Shown one piece after another: positions 44,895 to 55,935 of a stretch of 64,000 nucleotides of DNA. The first letter of the stretch is position 1, and each line of letters begins with the position of its first letter. Both the position numbers and the translations under genes were made by a program. The notes beneath the pieces were generated by a model, which was given only the letters and a program-made list of their open reading frames with translations, had not been told where the DNA came from and ran no database searches. Source of the stretch: Aralia elata (lineage: Eukaryota > Streptophyta > Magnoliopsida > Apiales > Araliaceae); the NCBI GenBank assembly GCA_034770075.1, contig CM068384.1:41327182-41391181 (forward strand), written 5' to 3'.

Positions 44895-46031
44895 ATGAGA
44901 TCGTGTGATATTCGTGAGATCATAGTACCTAAGGAGGATAAGACGTCAAGCTTGTGCATCGAGTTCGAATTGGTAAACAAGTATCGTTGTTATTTTCTTT
45001 TCTTAGATAATATGTTTGATAAATTGCATAGTTCTTATGTTTTATCTACATTTGATGTTGACCATGTGATGATATTAACTAATCAAAGTAGCATGAGTGA
45101 TTGTGATAAATGGAAAATTGTGTTGACATGTGATATGTATATGTGGTTACTTATTTCTATTAGATTAACTGATGCATCTAGTGTTTTCATGAGTTTGTTA
45201 AAACATGTTTTGCATGCTTCCATTGATAAATTTGTATTTAACTATTTTGATGATAGAATCGTCTTTGTCATAAACTATGGAGGTTATTTGATTTTTGTTG
45301 AGTTAGTTTATGATCATGATATTTATTCTCGTTTTCAGTGTTGTTATTATCATTTGCTATATTCTCATTTTTCAGGTTCTTATCGTCATAGAATTCATTC
45401 TAGGGTTTCTAGTTTGAATTCTTGTTTTCATATTGGTCAATCTTTATATAATGTGTCGTTAGTTGACAATGGTAGTGATCATGATTTTTTATTAGAGTTA
45501 TCTTCATTACATGATTTGCTATCATATGATATTAATTTGAAAAGTATTTATCATCATATTGGAATGAGATATGGTTTACATGTGATTTTAGTTAACTCGT
45601 TCGGGTTAGCTAATGCATTGAGTGTTGACATATTAAATCATATTTTGTATTCTTTCATAGGAAAAATTGTTAATATCTATTTTGATGATATTCGGGAGTT
45701 TAATCACATTGGGAAAAATTCTTTGGCATATGTTGAGTTTGAATGTGAGTATCATAATTATGCTAGTGAGTTTTTATCTTGTGGTGTTGGTTTTGATCTT
45801 TCAATTCCATTGATGTCGTTATTTGATTTTGCATTGGTTAATGTCAATGGGAAGGGGAAGGCAGGGTTTGTTTTGCAGGCTCGTGATGGGTTCATACTCT
45901 TCGAGGAGAGAAGCATGGAACGATGTGCTCATCCGTTCGAACAATGCGTGGAATTCAAGAATGTTTGCAATTGCGCCATGGAAAGTTTCAAAGATTGTTA
46001 TTTGATCCAGGTGCAATGGAATGGATGTTAG
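44895..46031 (+). CDS. 378-residue frame with two RT-palm-like segments
   Basis: An uninterrupted frame. Residues 10-130 follow the order of gypsy RT motifs with strong divergence: IVPKEDKTSSLCIEFELVNK, LFLDNMFDKLHSSYVLSTFD, DKWKIVL, RLTDASSVFMSLLKHVL and FNYFDDRIVF. Residues 215-290 repeat the later motifs: IYHHIGMRYGLHVI, NSFGLANALSVDILNHILYS, GKIVNIYFDDIREF. Both segments keep a YxDD-type box (YFDD), but most family-invariant residues (PFGL, APSTFM, SGYHQI) are changed, so polymerase activity is unlikely. Codons are T-rich. What the frame does is unknown: it may be a decayed duplication still open by chance, or a constrained non-enzymatic product. Similarity to RT is my reading by eye. Confidence 0.6.
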   Translation: MRSCDIREIIVPKEDKTSSLCIEFELVNKYRCYFLFLDNMFDKLHSSYVLSTFDVDHVMILTNQSSMSDCDKWKIVLTCDMYMWLLISIRLTDASSVFMSLLKHVLHASIDKFVFNYFDDRIVFVINYGGYLIFVELVYDHDIYSRFQCCYYHLLYSHFSGSYRHRIHSRVSSLNSCFHIGQSLYNVSLVDNGSDHDFLLELSSLHDLLSYDINLKSIYHHIGMRYGLHVILVNSFGLANALSVDILNHILYSFIGKIVNIYFDDIREFNHIGKNSLAYVEFECEYHNYASEFLSCGVGFDLSIPLMSLFDFALVNVNGKGKAGFVLQARDGFILFEERSMERCAHPFEQCVEFKNVCNCAMESFKDCYLIQVQWNGC

Positions 46032-46200
46032 TGCGAATGATCGAGATCATAAGGTTTACTTTTGATCCAGGAATTCGCCATTGGGAGTATTTGCGAATGC
46101 ACGAGATCATCAAGTGGGTTTTTGATCCGGGAATTCGTGGATGGAAGTTGATGAAGTGTGAAGGGTTCTACATACTGATATTTGATCCAGGAGGAGACAG
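46001..46200 (+). repeat. 60-bp tandem repeat with FDPG motif
   Basis: TTTGATCCRG recurs exactly every 60 bp at 46001, 46061, 46121 and 46181. In one frame (45923-46357) the units read FDPGIRHWEYLRMHEIIKWV-like 20-residue repeats. The repeat begins inside the end of the 378-codon frame, which uses another phase. Confidence 0.88.
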
Positions 46201-46740
46201 AGCTTTTCATAATTTTAGTTGCATTTATTTTATTACCTATATGTTTATGTCGATAGGTAAAGATTTAGATTGTGTGTTTGCCTTAGTTGCTTATTTAGTT
46301 TGTTTTGGTGTAGTTAATATTATGGGAATATTTGGAATACATGTGGAAGAGCATTGAGTTGATTTGGACAAGTTCTTGTGTAAAGGAGTTCGAAAGTTTA
46401 AGTTTCCAAGTTGTGTTACGAGGAGTTTGCAGGATGTTATGCCGCTTCGAGCATCACTTGGAAGGAAACGTTTACGAGTTGTTCATGTCATTACGAGAGA
46501 AAATTCAGGCGTTGCTTTGCTTCTTGAGGGAGTTGAAATTTTTGATGATTATTTTCATATTCTTACTTGCGTTATTGATAATTTCTATATATGTCATTTG
46601 CAAGTTGAATTTTGGGATTGTGTTTTGTTTGATGCTACTGACTTAGTCTATTTGTATGCAGGAATAGATTTGTGTACGAATCCTTTTCGAGAGGAGGAGT
46701 TGCTGAATTTGAGGATAACTCCTTTTGAAGAGGAGGGGAA

Positions 46741-47918
46741 TGATGACAGACTGACCGGGTCAGAATTTTATGACAATCTATCGACTCAAGCTTCAGGGGT
46801 TTAACGAATGATTTCAAGTATTTGGGCTGAAAACTACTCAAGGATGCTTACATTGGAGCTCAATTCAAGAGAACCTCAAATAGGGGATCATTCATGTAAT
46901 TTGGGATTACTAGATACCATCTATTTAGTAAGACCAAACCAATGCATGCCAATTCATCATGCAATGTACGGAACAATGGAAGTTGGTTCAAGGACGATTG
47001 GAATGGAGCTTGAGGAGTTTGGAGATGCCATTTACATAGCGGTCAATTGGGGATCAATTTCGACCTTGATCCAGCCAGAATCTCTCAATTCTCAAAGAAT
47101 GAAAGTTGTAGACCTATTTCTTAGCTTTCTGGAACATCTTGAATTGTCCCAATCGGAGTTTGGATGCGAGAGTTATGGCCATTTTTCTAAAGGACGTCGC
47201 AGCAGAAAACTTGAGCGCGGTCGGCGCTGAAAATGCTTGATTTGAGCGCGGCCGGTGCTGGAGCCTCAGTCGTTGAGCGCAGACTGTGTTGGTTCCTTTA
47301 TGTTTGAGCGCTGTCGGCGCTGAAACTTGGCACGATTTTCGAGGACGTGGTTTGACGCATTTTTGACTAGATTTTGAAGATTTTATTAGATCTTTTAGAA
47401 TTCTATTGTAATTAGGATGTTTCTTAGATAGATTTTGCTTCCTAATTAGTTGTTAACTAGTATTTCAATTCCTTTTGTAATTAGGGTTTTATTCTACTAG
47501 TATAAATCGATTACATGAATGATGTAATTGGATGATCAACATTTATTCTGAGTTTTATACAATTGAGAGTTATTCTCTACTTTTGGTTCTTTGAAGAATT
47601 TCTGAGCTATTATTCTTAGTTTTTTCTTGAGATTCAATTTGACTTATCATATAACAGTTCATAGTTGTGTGTTGGCGTCATTCTACCAATACATCAAGTG
47701 TCGATTGTACTTTTGGTTCTTGTCTCGTTATAGACATTGGGTCGAGGTGTCGTTGGTGTTCCATTCAACGCAAGCTTCCTAGCGCATAGCAATTGTACCA
47801 AGGTTCTCGTCTCAATATAGGCGAAGGGTTGAGGTGTTGTGAGTGTTCCACCTTCATAATTTGCTGGAAACGATCCGGGCGACGACCACCTCACGCAAGC
47901 TTATCGTGGAGTCTATCA
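46741..47918 (+). repeat. 3' LTR of the double-RT element
   Basis: Direct repeat of 43231-44400 with scattered substitutions, preceded by the purine tract and followed by the GAGTC target repeat. Confidence 0.92.
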
Positions 47919-48235
47919 GAGTCATTACATGTGCATTAGGGTTTAGCCTTGTATTTATAGATAATCACACCTCCTTTATCGCCATGTCCCCGAATTTTAG
48001 TAGGACTCATAATCATGGTAATTACCTATGATTGGATAGAAATCAATTTTTTAAAGAAAGGAAGTCGGATATAATCCTGACTCTTTACTTAGGAACTAGA
48101 ATTTAAATACAGTTAGGAATCTGAGATTCCTTAAAGCCCTCCTGCTACCCAATAATAGATTCCTACATGGGGTCACTTCCTCCACGTGGATAAGGCCCAC
48201 CAGATCCATCGGGCCCAATTAAACACGCCCCAACA

Positions 48236-49522
48236 AGTGTAAAAAGATTTAGTTATGAATTTAACTTGTTAAGTAAATCCATGATCGTAGAATAAAACCA
48301 TATAATTCGTATAGATGGAGCTGATTAAAAGATAAAAACATTTTCGTTGAGTAAAAGTTGGACTAGCTCTAAGATCGTAGAGTGAAGACAGTCAAGTCTA
48401 TCAAAGAGTACTCTGAGTTTGTTTAGCTGAAGGCTAAATCATAGAGCCATATCGCAGAAGCCGTTGAGAAACGTAAAGTTAATATCGTTTAGCTAAAGAT
48501 CAACTCTACGATCACGTACTGAAGGCAAGAATGATCATTTTCGTAGAGTGCATTGGTCTAACAAGTAGTGGCAGGCTAATGACAAAAGTTATACAACCTT
48601 GACTCAGGACATTCAAAATTGATCTCATCCTATATGAAACAGCGATAAGAATAATGAGATAAAGTAGCTTTTTCAACAACTAGTTATATAAAGGATAAGG
48701 ACATGCGTCTGCTGCTGCACCAAATATAGTACGAACGAAAATGACATCTCATAGTCCAATAAACAATATTTGAAGTCAAATGAATTAAATATTGACAAAT
48801 GTCCCTGGCTATTTGGAACAACGGTAACAATCTGATGGACAAATTCCAAGGAATGACTATAAAATGATTGTTACAACAACATTGAACAACTATTGATTCT
48901 CTAAATTCAAACGCCTAAAAGTTTAAGTGCTCAAGTGCTCCACTCTACAATCACAAGAAATTCAATACGCTGCTAAGTTATTTAAAAAAGAGCTTAAAAC
49001 AACATAGCATCGACTCACACAACTACATTCTCTTTGTGATTTTATAAATCTTAGTGATCTTTTGTACTCCAAGTCTATGTGATTTGAAAGATTCTTTGTG
49101 AATCAGTTGTGTAAAACTCTTATTGAACTGTGATACTTATAACCACCCCATCATTATTCACGAAGTAGAAGAGAGGACTAGGAGACTTCTGTTCTCCGAA
49201 ATTTTTAAAAATACTTATGTCTTTACTTTTCTGCATATTTAATTTATGTTCACTAACTGCTTTATACTATACACTTTGTTTACACTTTGTCTAAATTCAG
49301 AGTTTTGTATTTTTTTAATCTTTGAAAGGGTTTTAATTACTTATTTTGTTGTGCTAATATTTCAATAAGTTAACTTGGTAATTAATTGTTATACGAGTGG
49401 TATGTCATATTATGATACCTTTTTGTAGGGACCTGACATGGTTCAAAGGCGTGGATGCGGGCCATGTTTCGGGACTTAATATTTTGACTTGGTATCGGTT
49501 TCGGTATCGATTTCGGGCGATA
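48236..49522. other. Non-genic sequence between the Tat LTR and the hAT element
   Basis: No coding exon is recognised. Around 48290-48560 the motif CGTAGAGTGAAGAC and variants (ATCGTAGAGT, CATAGAGCC) recur. The section 49010-49350 (CTTTGTGATTTTATAAATCT and following) has the texture of a copia LTR, but I find no ends. Confidence 0.4.
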
Positions 49523-49530
49523 CGCACCAT

Positions 49531-52500
49531 TAGACCTGACAAACGGGTCGGGTTGGCCCAAATGGGGCCGAACCATCGTTGGGCCGGGCCAAAATGGCCC
49601 GAATTTTGGTGGGCTGGAATTAAGCGGCCTGTGGCCCGGGTTGGGCCGGCCCGGCCTGACCCACAGGCTTTTTCTTTTCTTTTATTATTTTTTTATTTTA
49701 AAAATATTTAAATCATAAATTCACAATACTATTTAATCAATCATTCTCTCCAGTCTCCACTTTCTTTCTAGGGAAAGTTCAGAAGAATGAACAAGAAATA
49801 CAATCTAAAGCTGTTGTAAAGCTCAAGAAAGAAATGAGTAACATACAAAGATTTCAATGGCTCGGTTAAGTTGTTGGAAGTTGTGTCTCACAAGTCACAA
49901 ATATATTGCTCAAAAGCAGTAAATATGTCAATATACACCCTCACCATGAGACAATGGTGTCGGTTGTTATCAGTACATCAGTATGCAATCATTTTTTGCC
50001 TCTAGTATCATTTATCAGCTTTAGAATAATCTCTAAGCTAATATTTGTGAAATTGGAAGTTGAGTACAAACCATAATTAAGGTAGGCACCCTAGAGTAGT
50101 CAACGTGAGTAATGTCTAGTCACTCCTTGTAATTTCGCCCACGTTAGAACCCTTTGACTCTTGATTTGCAACTAGCGGTACCAAAAGTTGGTCGTCCGTC
50201 GACCCATCATCTATATTTAAAATGCCAATTTAAAATATCAATACCCAAAATTAAACTAAAAAACTACAATTAAAGTAAAAATATTTACAACTAGAACAAA
50301 CCTTGTATTTCATATCCACAAATCCAATTACGTCCACAAATTAATGCTTGTGCATTATTCGGTAGAAGCGAACTACGATATTTTGTGAGAACTTTTGCTC
50401 CAATGCTAAAGGCCGACTCCGAAGCAACCGTTGTAATTGGAATTGATAAGATATCATATGCCATATTCGCTAGTATTGGATATCTATAATAACGTAATAT
50501 TTGAAAGTACTAAATAGTCATTAGTCATGTATAAATAATAAAATAAAGGTATAAAACTAGAATAAAAAATAAGGATTGGGTACCTCTCAGAAAGTTTTTT
50601 CCACTCTTCTAGAATATTAAAAGAAGATTTGTTAGTGACCATTTTCTCCTCTAAGTATTGTTCCAATTCTGTTCTTGTTGACGTAGTACCTTGCACTTCC
50701 CTCACAAACTCCTATTTAAAATTTTAAACATCAGAAGTTCATCAACATAAATATGCAAAAAATTAAAAAAATTATAATACATAAAAACTTTACTTACATC
50801 AAACTCATCATCACTATGTTCACTTGTGTTAGTGATGGCAATAGTTGAAGTCCCTGCACCATCTTGAGGTTGTTGTGAACCATCTTTTGACAACTCCGTT
50901 ACATATTCCATGAACAAAGATTTCATAGCATCCACAATTTTCTCCATTTTTCTATTTATAACATTCTCATCCATCTCAAATTTTTTTAATTTAAATTTGA
51001 CAAATTGCACCTTATACCTTGGGTCAAGAATAGTAGCTATGGACAAGATAACAACATAGTCGTTCCAATATTTTTCAAACTTTGGCAACATCTCATTTGC
51101 CATGTTTCTAATTACCTCAATCTCACAACATCAAAAGTTCTTTTATCCTCAACACATGTAAGAAAATACAGATTTGTTGTTGGATAACTCGTTCCCGAAA
51201 AAAGTTATGTAATTTTCCAAAATGGTTTCAAAAAGTCAGTGATAACTTGTGCTATTTCCCACTCATCATTTGATGGACAAGTTGTGTAAGATGATTCAAC
51301 CATGGCATATTGAAAGAATACATCTTTAAATTTCAGAACACTATCAAACATCTCCCATGTAGAATTCCATCTAGTCACACAATCTAAACACAAACCCGAT
51401 TCTACGGACACAAGCAATTGTTCACAACATGTAATAAACTTTAATAATCTACTTTCAGATCCCTTAATATATTTGACACTTTCTCTAATTTGTGTAAAGG
51501 TTCACTTGCGATTTTCAAACCATCTTGAACAATGAGATTTAATATGTGAGCAGAACATCGAACATGGAAAAAACTACCATTGCAAAGCAAGTTTCCTCTC
51601 AAATGAGCCTTCAAGAAATTTTGCATGTTGTAGTTGTTTGTTGCATTATCTAAAGTGAGAGAAAAGATCTTTTTTTCAATTATCCAATCCTTCAAAAACT
51701 CAAAGATTTTTTCTGATAAAAGTGTACCGGTGGAAATGACAGAAATTTGTAATCCTACTGTGCAACACACAATCATGATCAATAAAGTGAGCGGCTAAAT
51801 AAATATAACCCTCACTAGTACCGGACGACCACAAATCGGAAGTGAGACAAATTCTACCGCGGATGTTCTCAAATGCACGTTTCAATTTCACTTTCTCAAC
51901 CTTATAAATTTTAATACAATTCGCTTTGGCAGTGTTTCTAGTATACGATTTCACATCCAGATTCAAATAGTTATGCACTCTTCGTAATCCTTCATGTTCA
52001 ACAATCAATAATGGATAGTTATGCATCATGATTGCTTCAACCATTTTATCCCTATAAATGAGCTGGCTAAATTTTCTATTACGCATTTTTTCTTCATGAT
52101 TTAGATGCATTTGAGTCACATTTTGGTTAACTAAACCGGGACATGACTTTTCATGTGCATGCAAATTTCTAGTCCCATGAGAACTACCACCATCTCCAAT
52201 AGCATAACTTTTTGTGCATGTTTTATAATATGCTCTTAACTTTTTGGTTGAAGGATCTACCTTTTTTTCATATTGATTCCAAATTGAACTTTCTTCCCTT
52301 CGTTTTCTCTTCGAACTGTCAATTGGTTGTGTCAAATTGTCCGAGCTTTCAACTCCCCCATCAATCAAATCAATTGTTACACGATCCTGTCGATCCATAA
52401 GAACTCTACAAACAAAAAATATTTTTAAACAATTAACACATACTCACCAAGAAAAATATATAATGAGCTAACAAAGTAACAATTAATAAAAGATTGTACA

Positions 52501-53188
52501 GAACATGCAATTGAATGTGAAAAAGTTCAATTTTTTCTTACAAACTGAAATAATATTGGACAATTGAAATTTGAACATAGGAAGAAAAAGTTCAATTTTT
52601 TTCCTAGTTTTTATGTACAACGCCTCTAATGATTTATGTAATATTATTATCTAGGCCTATGTAGGCCTCAGTTCCACAAAAAAAAAAGAACTTCTAGATC
52701 CTAGAACCCCGATTTGGTGTGCATGCATTAGGTTGGGCGCAAACATGTACAGACTGCAGACACATGGATTAACTAATTTAACTTTTTATGGTGGCCTGAC
52801 CCTCAGAAGTTGAAGGGAAGTTTGATTGATGGAAGAAATTCAACACTGAGATATATTATATATATATAGAGAGAAAATTACCCAGACTCCAGAGAGAGAA
52901 ATTGGTCTCACAGACTGAGGATTTTGATTCGGGATGAAGACAAGAAACTACCCAGTCGGCGTCGTCGATCGAAGTGTGAAAGACTGGAGGTGGGGCTGTA
53001 TATGGTGTGGTGTCTCAGTTCTTAGCAAGAGTTAGGGTTTTTTTTAAAGGACCGGGCGGGCCGGGCTAAAATTGGGTCGGGCCAAAACGACCCAGGTTTT
53101 GGTAGGCGGAAAAAGTGAAGCCCAAATCCCAGTTTTTGACGGGCAGGCTGGCCCGGTCCGCGGGCCTGAGCCGATTTTGTCAGGTCTA
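49531..53188 (-). mobile_element. hAT transposon (3.66 kb)
   Basis: Ends TAGACCTGACAAACGGG and TTTTGTCAGGTCTA are inverted repeats, flanked by the 8-bp duplication CGCACCAT (49523-49530 and 53189-53196). Both subterminal regions are packed with GGCCCG/CGGGCC motifs (49548-49665 and 53048-53170), which in hAT elements are candidate transposase-binding sites. It carries a minus-strand transposase gene, now frameshifted. Complete structure with an exact TSD suggests fairly recent insertion. Confidence 0.93.
50116..52398 (-). pseudogene. hAT transposase (zf-BED / DUF4413 / hATC type), frameshifted
   Basis: On the minus strand from the ATG at 52398: an N-terminal acidic/basic leader (DSSKRKRREESSIWNQYEKK), a BED-like finger (CTKSYAIGDGGSSHGTRNLH, then AHEKSC), then ICLTSDLWSSGTSEGYIYLA, FSLTLDNATNN, FFHVRCSAHILNLIVQDGLK, CVTRWNSTWEM, a DUF4413-like part (ILSIATILDPRYKVQFVKFK) and the hATC dimerisation domain (50302-50480: [20 protein letters not shown], then [18 protein letters not shown]). 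The last exon (50116-50210) joins through an intron at 50211-50301. Frame breaks near 51745 (after ITNFCHFHRY) and near 51465 make it a pseudogene. Transposase would bind the ends and cut out the element. Confidence 0.9.
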
Positions 53189-53196
53189 CGCACCAT

Positions 53197-53689
53197 TAGG
53201 CTAGTTAGGAGCTTCACATCTTTTTAAAAAAATTATGATTTTTTTTAAATGATAACAACAAAAAGATGAATCAATTAAGTTCAAAAAAAATAATAACTAG
53301 TACACGTAATATTGTTTAAGTGATACAACAGACATTTCGTTGATGTTTTTAATGGTACATTGTACAAAAATTGAACAAGAAATTATTAACACATTCTTAA
53401 AAGTACATAAATAAAGTAAACGAAGCTAATTAGTTATATATCAATCTTCATCATTCTCGTCCTTCTTTAAACCATTAGCTTTTTCATGTTGCTAGCGCTG
53501 AAATTAATAAAATATGTTTAATGAAATTAACTTCAATAAAATATTGATGTTCTTATTAAAAAATTGAGTATATAAATGTCACCCAAATATTTTAAGCATA
53601 TTCTACTTTGTTAAAAACTAAAAATACGAGCTCAATTTGATGAATTAACAACCCTGCCCAAACTTTTAAGAGTATGGCCTAATTATATG
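53197..53689. other. AT-rich intergenic sequence
   Basis: After the hAT target repeat; no coding segment or structured repeat is recognised. Confidence 0.5.
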
Positions 53690-53979
53690 ACTAAAATTTA
53701 TAAAACCCAAATAACCCAACGCCCCAAAGGCAAAAGATTACGAGGCGGAGGACTCGGACCAGAGGGAGGCGAAATCGGGAGGAGAGAAAAAATTGATCGG
53801 CAAGAGGGAATTGATTGGAGCAAGAGGAGTGGGTGCTCCAAATCCTTCAAGATGAGGCGTATATGAAGAAAATTTTGAAGGATTGGGACAAAATCCATCA
53901 AATCGGACAGCCATACATACCTTCAATTATCGCCGGCAAGTAGCGTGGTTTTCGGCTTTGCGCAGGAACTTTGCAGAAG
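53690..53979 (+). other. Possible 5' untranslated exon of the mS29 gene
   Basis: GC-richer block ending TTGCAGAAG with a good donor, GTAAGC, at 53980. The next good acceptor, TTTTCTCAG, lies at 55920, 15 bp before the mS29 start codon. An untranslated first exon with a 1.9-kb intron is an inference; no coding frame supports it. Confidence 0.3.
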
Positions 53980-54007
53980 GTAAGCTTTTTTATTGTTGAT
54001 TGAACTA

Positions 54008-54586
54008 GTTACCGGCAAATTTACCCGAGCCATTGATGATTCTGTTTGTATCTGCCATCGATCAGATAAGAGAGCGGCGAAGTATTTCGACCACTGCTTC
54101 TTAATGCCTTAGACCATTTTATCCATCACTGCTTCTTTTTATTCAAAGTTGATTATTTCTGAAAATATAGACAAAATCACTCTCCTGGATTCTCTCTCAT
54201 CATCGAGGAAATAATGGACGGAGCTGGAATCGCCGGCGGACTAGGAGACCACAAGAGGCGGCGGCGCGTAGCAGCAGCCGCCTCTCCACTTTTGCTGTCG
54301 TCAATTCATCCCACACTGACTTAACCCTAACCGAAGCCTCTAACAAACCACCGCCACCGCTTCTCCGCCAAACCACCCCTCCCTCTCTCTTCAACGACTC
54401 CTCCACCGCTGACATCATCCTCCGCCTCTATCTCAAAAACTACCCGTCTATCTCCGGCGTCAATTCGGTCGATCAACCGGACGTCCAGATCTACCTCCAC
54501 TCCAAATACTTCGCCGCTCTCTTATCTGATTGATGGCAGATACAAACAGAATCATCAATGGCTCGGGGTAAAATTTGCCAGTTCAA
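54008..54586. repeat. Inverted repeat of about 80 bp around the BTB fragment
   Basis: 54008-54092 (from ACCGGCAAATTTACCC through CTGTTTGTATCTGCCATCGA to GCGGCGAAGTATTTCG) is the near-exact reverse complement of 54506-54586. The right arm is the end of the BTB-like coding segment, so the left arm is an inverted partial copy of that gene. Confidence 0.85.
54300..54533 (+). pseudogene. BTB/POZ-domain gene fragment
   Basis: One plus-strand frame reads TLTEASNKPPPPLLRQTTPP, SLFNDSSTADIILRLYLKNY and VQIYLHSKYFAALLSD. This is the proline-rich lead-in and the first part of a BTB domain as in plant BTB/POZ proteins (the FNDSSTADVILRL...IYLHS..LRRSKYFAALLSDRW pattern). Between LHS and KYF the family normally has a few more residues, missing here. 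The frame stops right after LLSD, and the rest of the domain is absent. The upstream ATG near 54213 is in a different frame. It is a truncated fragment with an inverted copy of its end nearby. Confidence 0.75.
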
Positions 54587-55920
54587 TTTATTATACTCTC
54601 CGTTTCTTTTAACTTTTCATATGCACTGTTATCAGAATGATATTGCTCGGGCAATTGAGTTAAGAGAGATTTCAACCTCTTTAGGTGCATATATAAAACT
54701 AAAAAGCATTGTGATAAGATAATAGCAGTTCTCAAATATATTATTACCTGGTATAGGAATCATGTCCAATTTTATTTTGTACAGGAACTCTAGTGTTTAT
54801 TTGCATTTTCATTTTAAAAAACTAATGTTGTACTCTGTATCTGTAAAGCTTATCCTGTTGCTATATGTTTCTTGAAGTTTTGTTCTTACTTTGGACATAA
54901 AATAATTCCAACTCTTTGTAAGAACAGGATTTGTAAGACATAAAATCTTTTAGGAGGTCAGTGCAGGTGTTCAAGCGCTTGTACTAAATATATGCTGACT
55001 TTGTCCCATGTACTATTGGAGGTTTTTGTTATTGTGCATATGGCCAGTTCATTTTCAAAACTTCATTTTGATACTTGTTCTTGCAAGCAGATCACTTTCA
55101 AAACTTCATTTTGATACTTTTCTTGCAAGCAGATTCTTTCAATACTTTAGTTAGTAATGGTTTAATTATGGTAATGACAATGTTGTACACTGGGGTAGAT
55201 TTACTTTAGTTAGTAATGATTTAATTATACAAACAATGAGAGATAATATTGCCTTAAGAATCTCTAACTTGGAATAAGATTGTAGTTGATATGTTTAGAA
55301 AAATTGTTTAGTGTTTATTTAATGAAAAAAATGATGATTGTTATGATATGATATTGAATCAATTTATCTTTTTTATTAATATCTTTTTTAGTAATATTTA
55401 CATTTTATTTAATTTATAAGTGATTATCAACCGAACACCTTTACAACTTGTTTTAACTTAATTTGCCAAATGCTTTTACTTATAAGTCACAGTTCAAAAT
55501 GACTTATAAGTCATTTCAAAATAAGTTGTTGGCGAAGGGGCCCTAACTCGCTGAAAATATCCCTTTACGTTGATTTCCCTTGAATTGTCATATCGTTACT
55601 TGGATTCGGATCGGCCAATCGGCGCTGGCCGAGTCCTATACATTACACCGAGTTTTTGGAGCAACGGCCGAGACTTTGAACCAAGCCTGATATCCAAAAT
55701 TTTCTGGTCATTTAGTACCCGTACTTGGGAAACTTGAACATCTGCAATCTCCATCAGTATTTTGTTATATTTTCCTTGTCTTTATGCTAATAATGAATCA
55801 ATTTGTCAATGTTTTAGACCTGTCTCTATGAATATATTTAACTTTATTAGCTGTAGCTGCTGTATGTATTTTGGGCTGAGACTTACATAATGAGTACATT
55901 TAACTGCTTCATTTTCTCAG
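54587..55920. other. Non-coding sequence upstream of mS29
   Basis: No exon recognised. It may include the promoter of mS29 or, if 53690-53979 is a leader exon, the 5'-UTR intron. A short direct repeat, ATCACTTTCAAAACTTCATT / CATTTTCAAAACTTCATTTT, lies at about 55045-55115. Confidence 0.45.
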
Positions 55921-55935
55921 AACACGGGAAAAAAA

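Larger units (their letters stand above)
43231..47918 (+). mobile_element. LTR retrotransposon with a double RT-like frame
   Basis: Full element with two LTRs (43231-44400 and 46741-47918, 1170 and 1178 bp, highly similar), flanked by GAGTC on both sides (43226-43230 and 47919-47923). A primer site follows the first LTR and a purine tract (GAAGAGGAGGGGAA, 46727-46740) precedes the second. The interior is only 2.3 kb and lacks recognisable gag, protease, RNase H and integrase core. The remaining coding signal is RT-like (44761-46031) plus a C-terminal tail (DLCTNPFREEE near 46665) like that closing many chromovirus polyproteins. Inserted in the Tat LTR. Non-autonomous but structurally complete, hence recent. 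Confidence 0.9.
34521..48235 (-). mobile_element. Tat-like Ty3/gypsy element, truncated, with three inserts
   Basis: On the minus strand: 5' LTR (43046-43230 plus 47919-48235), primer site (43028-43045), gag (42364 to about 40214), protease (about 40205-39870), RT (36009-35203), and an RNase H start ending near 34521. Integrase and the 3' LTR are absent. Removing the insert at 36106-39864 joins the protease and RT parts in one direction. Gag motifs (FDGTGDPYDH-like, REWMTSL, FGSNKRRG) and RT motifs (DYTDLNKACPKD-like) match the Tat/Retand side of Ty3/gypsy. Several stops show it is dead. Confidence 0.85.
43046..48235 (-). repeat. 5' LTR of the Tat-like element (split)
   Basis: 43046-43230 and 47919-48235 together give an LTR of about 497 bp, starting TGTTAACACC and ending GCCCCAACA in plus orientation. 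It was split by the 4.7-kb LTR element (43231-47918). The matching 3' LTR has been lost. Confidence 0.75.

Noticed and set aside
34521..48235. Integrated plant pararetrovirus
   Set aside because: RT, gag and PBS follow Ty3/gypsy (Tat) organisation with LTRs; no movement or coat protein motifs were seen.
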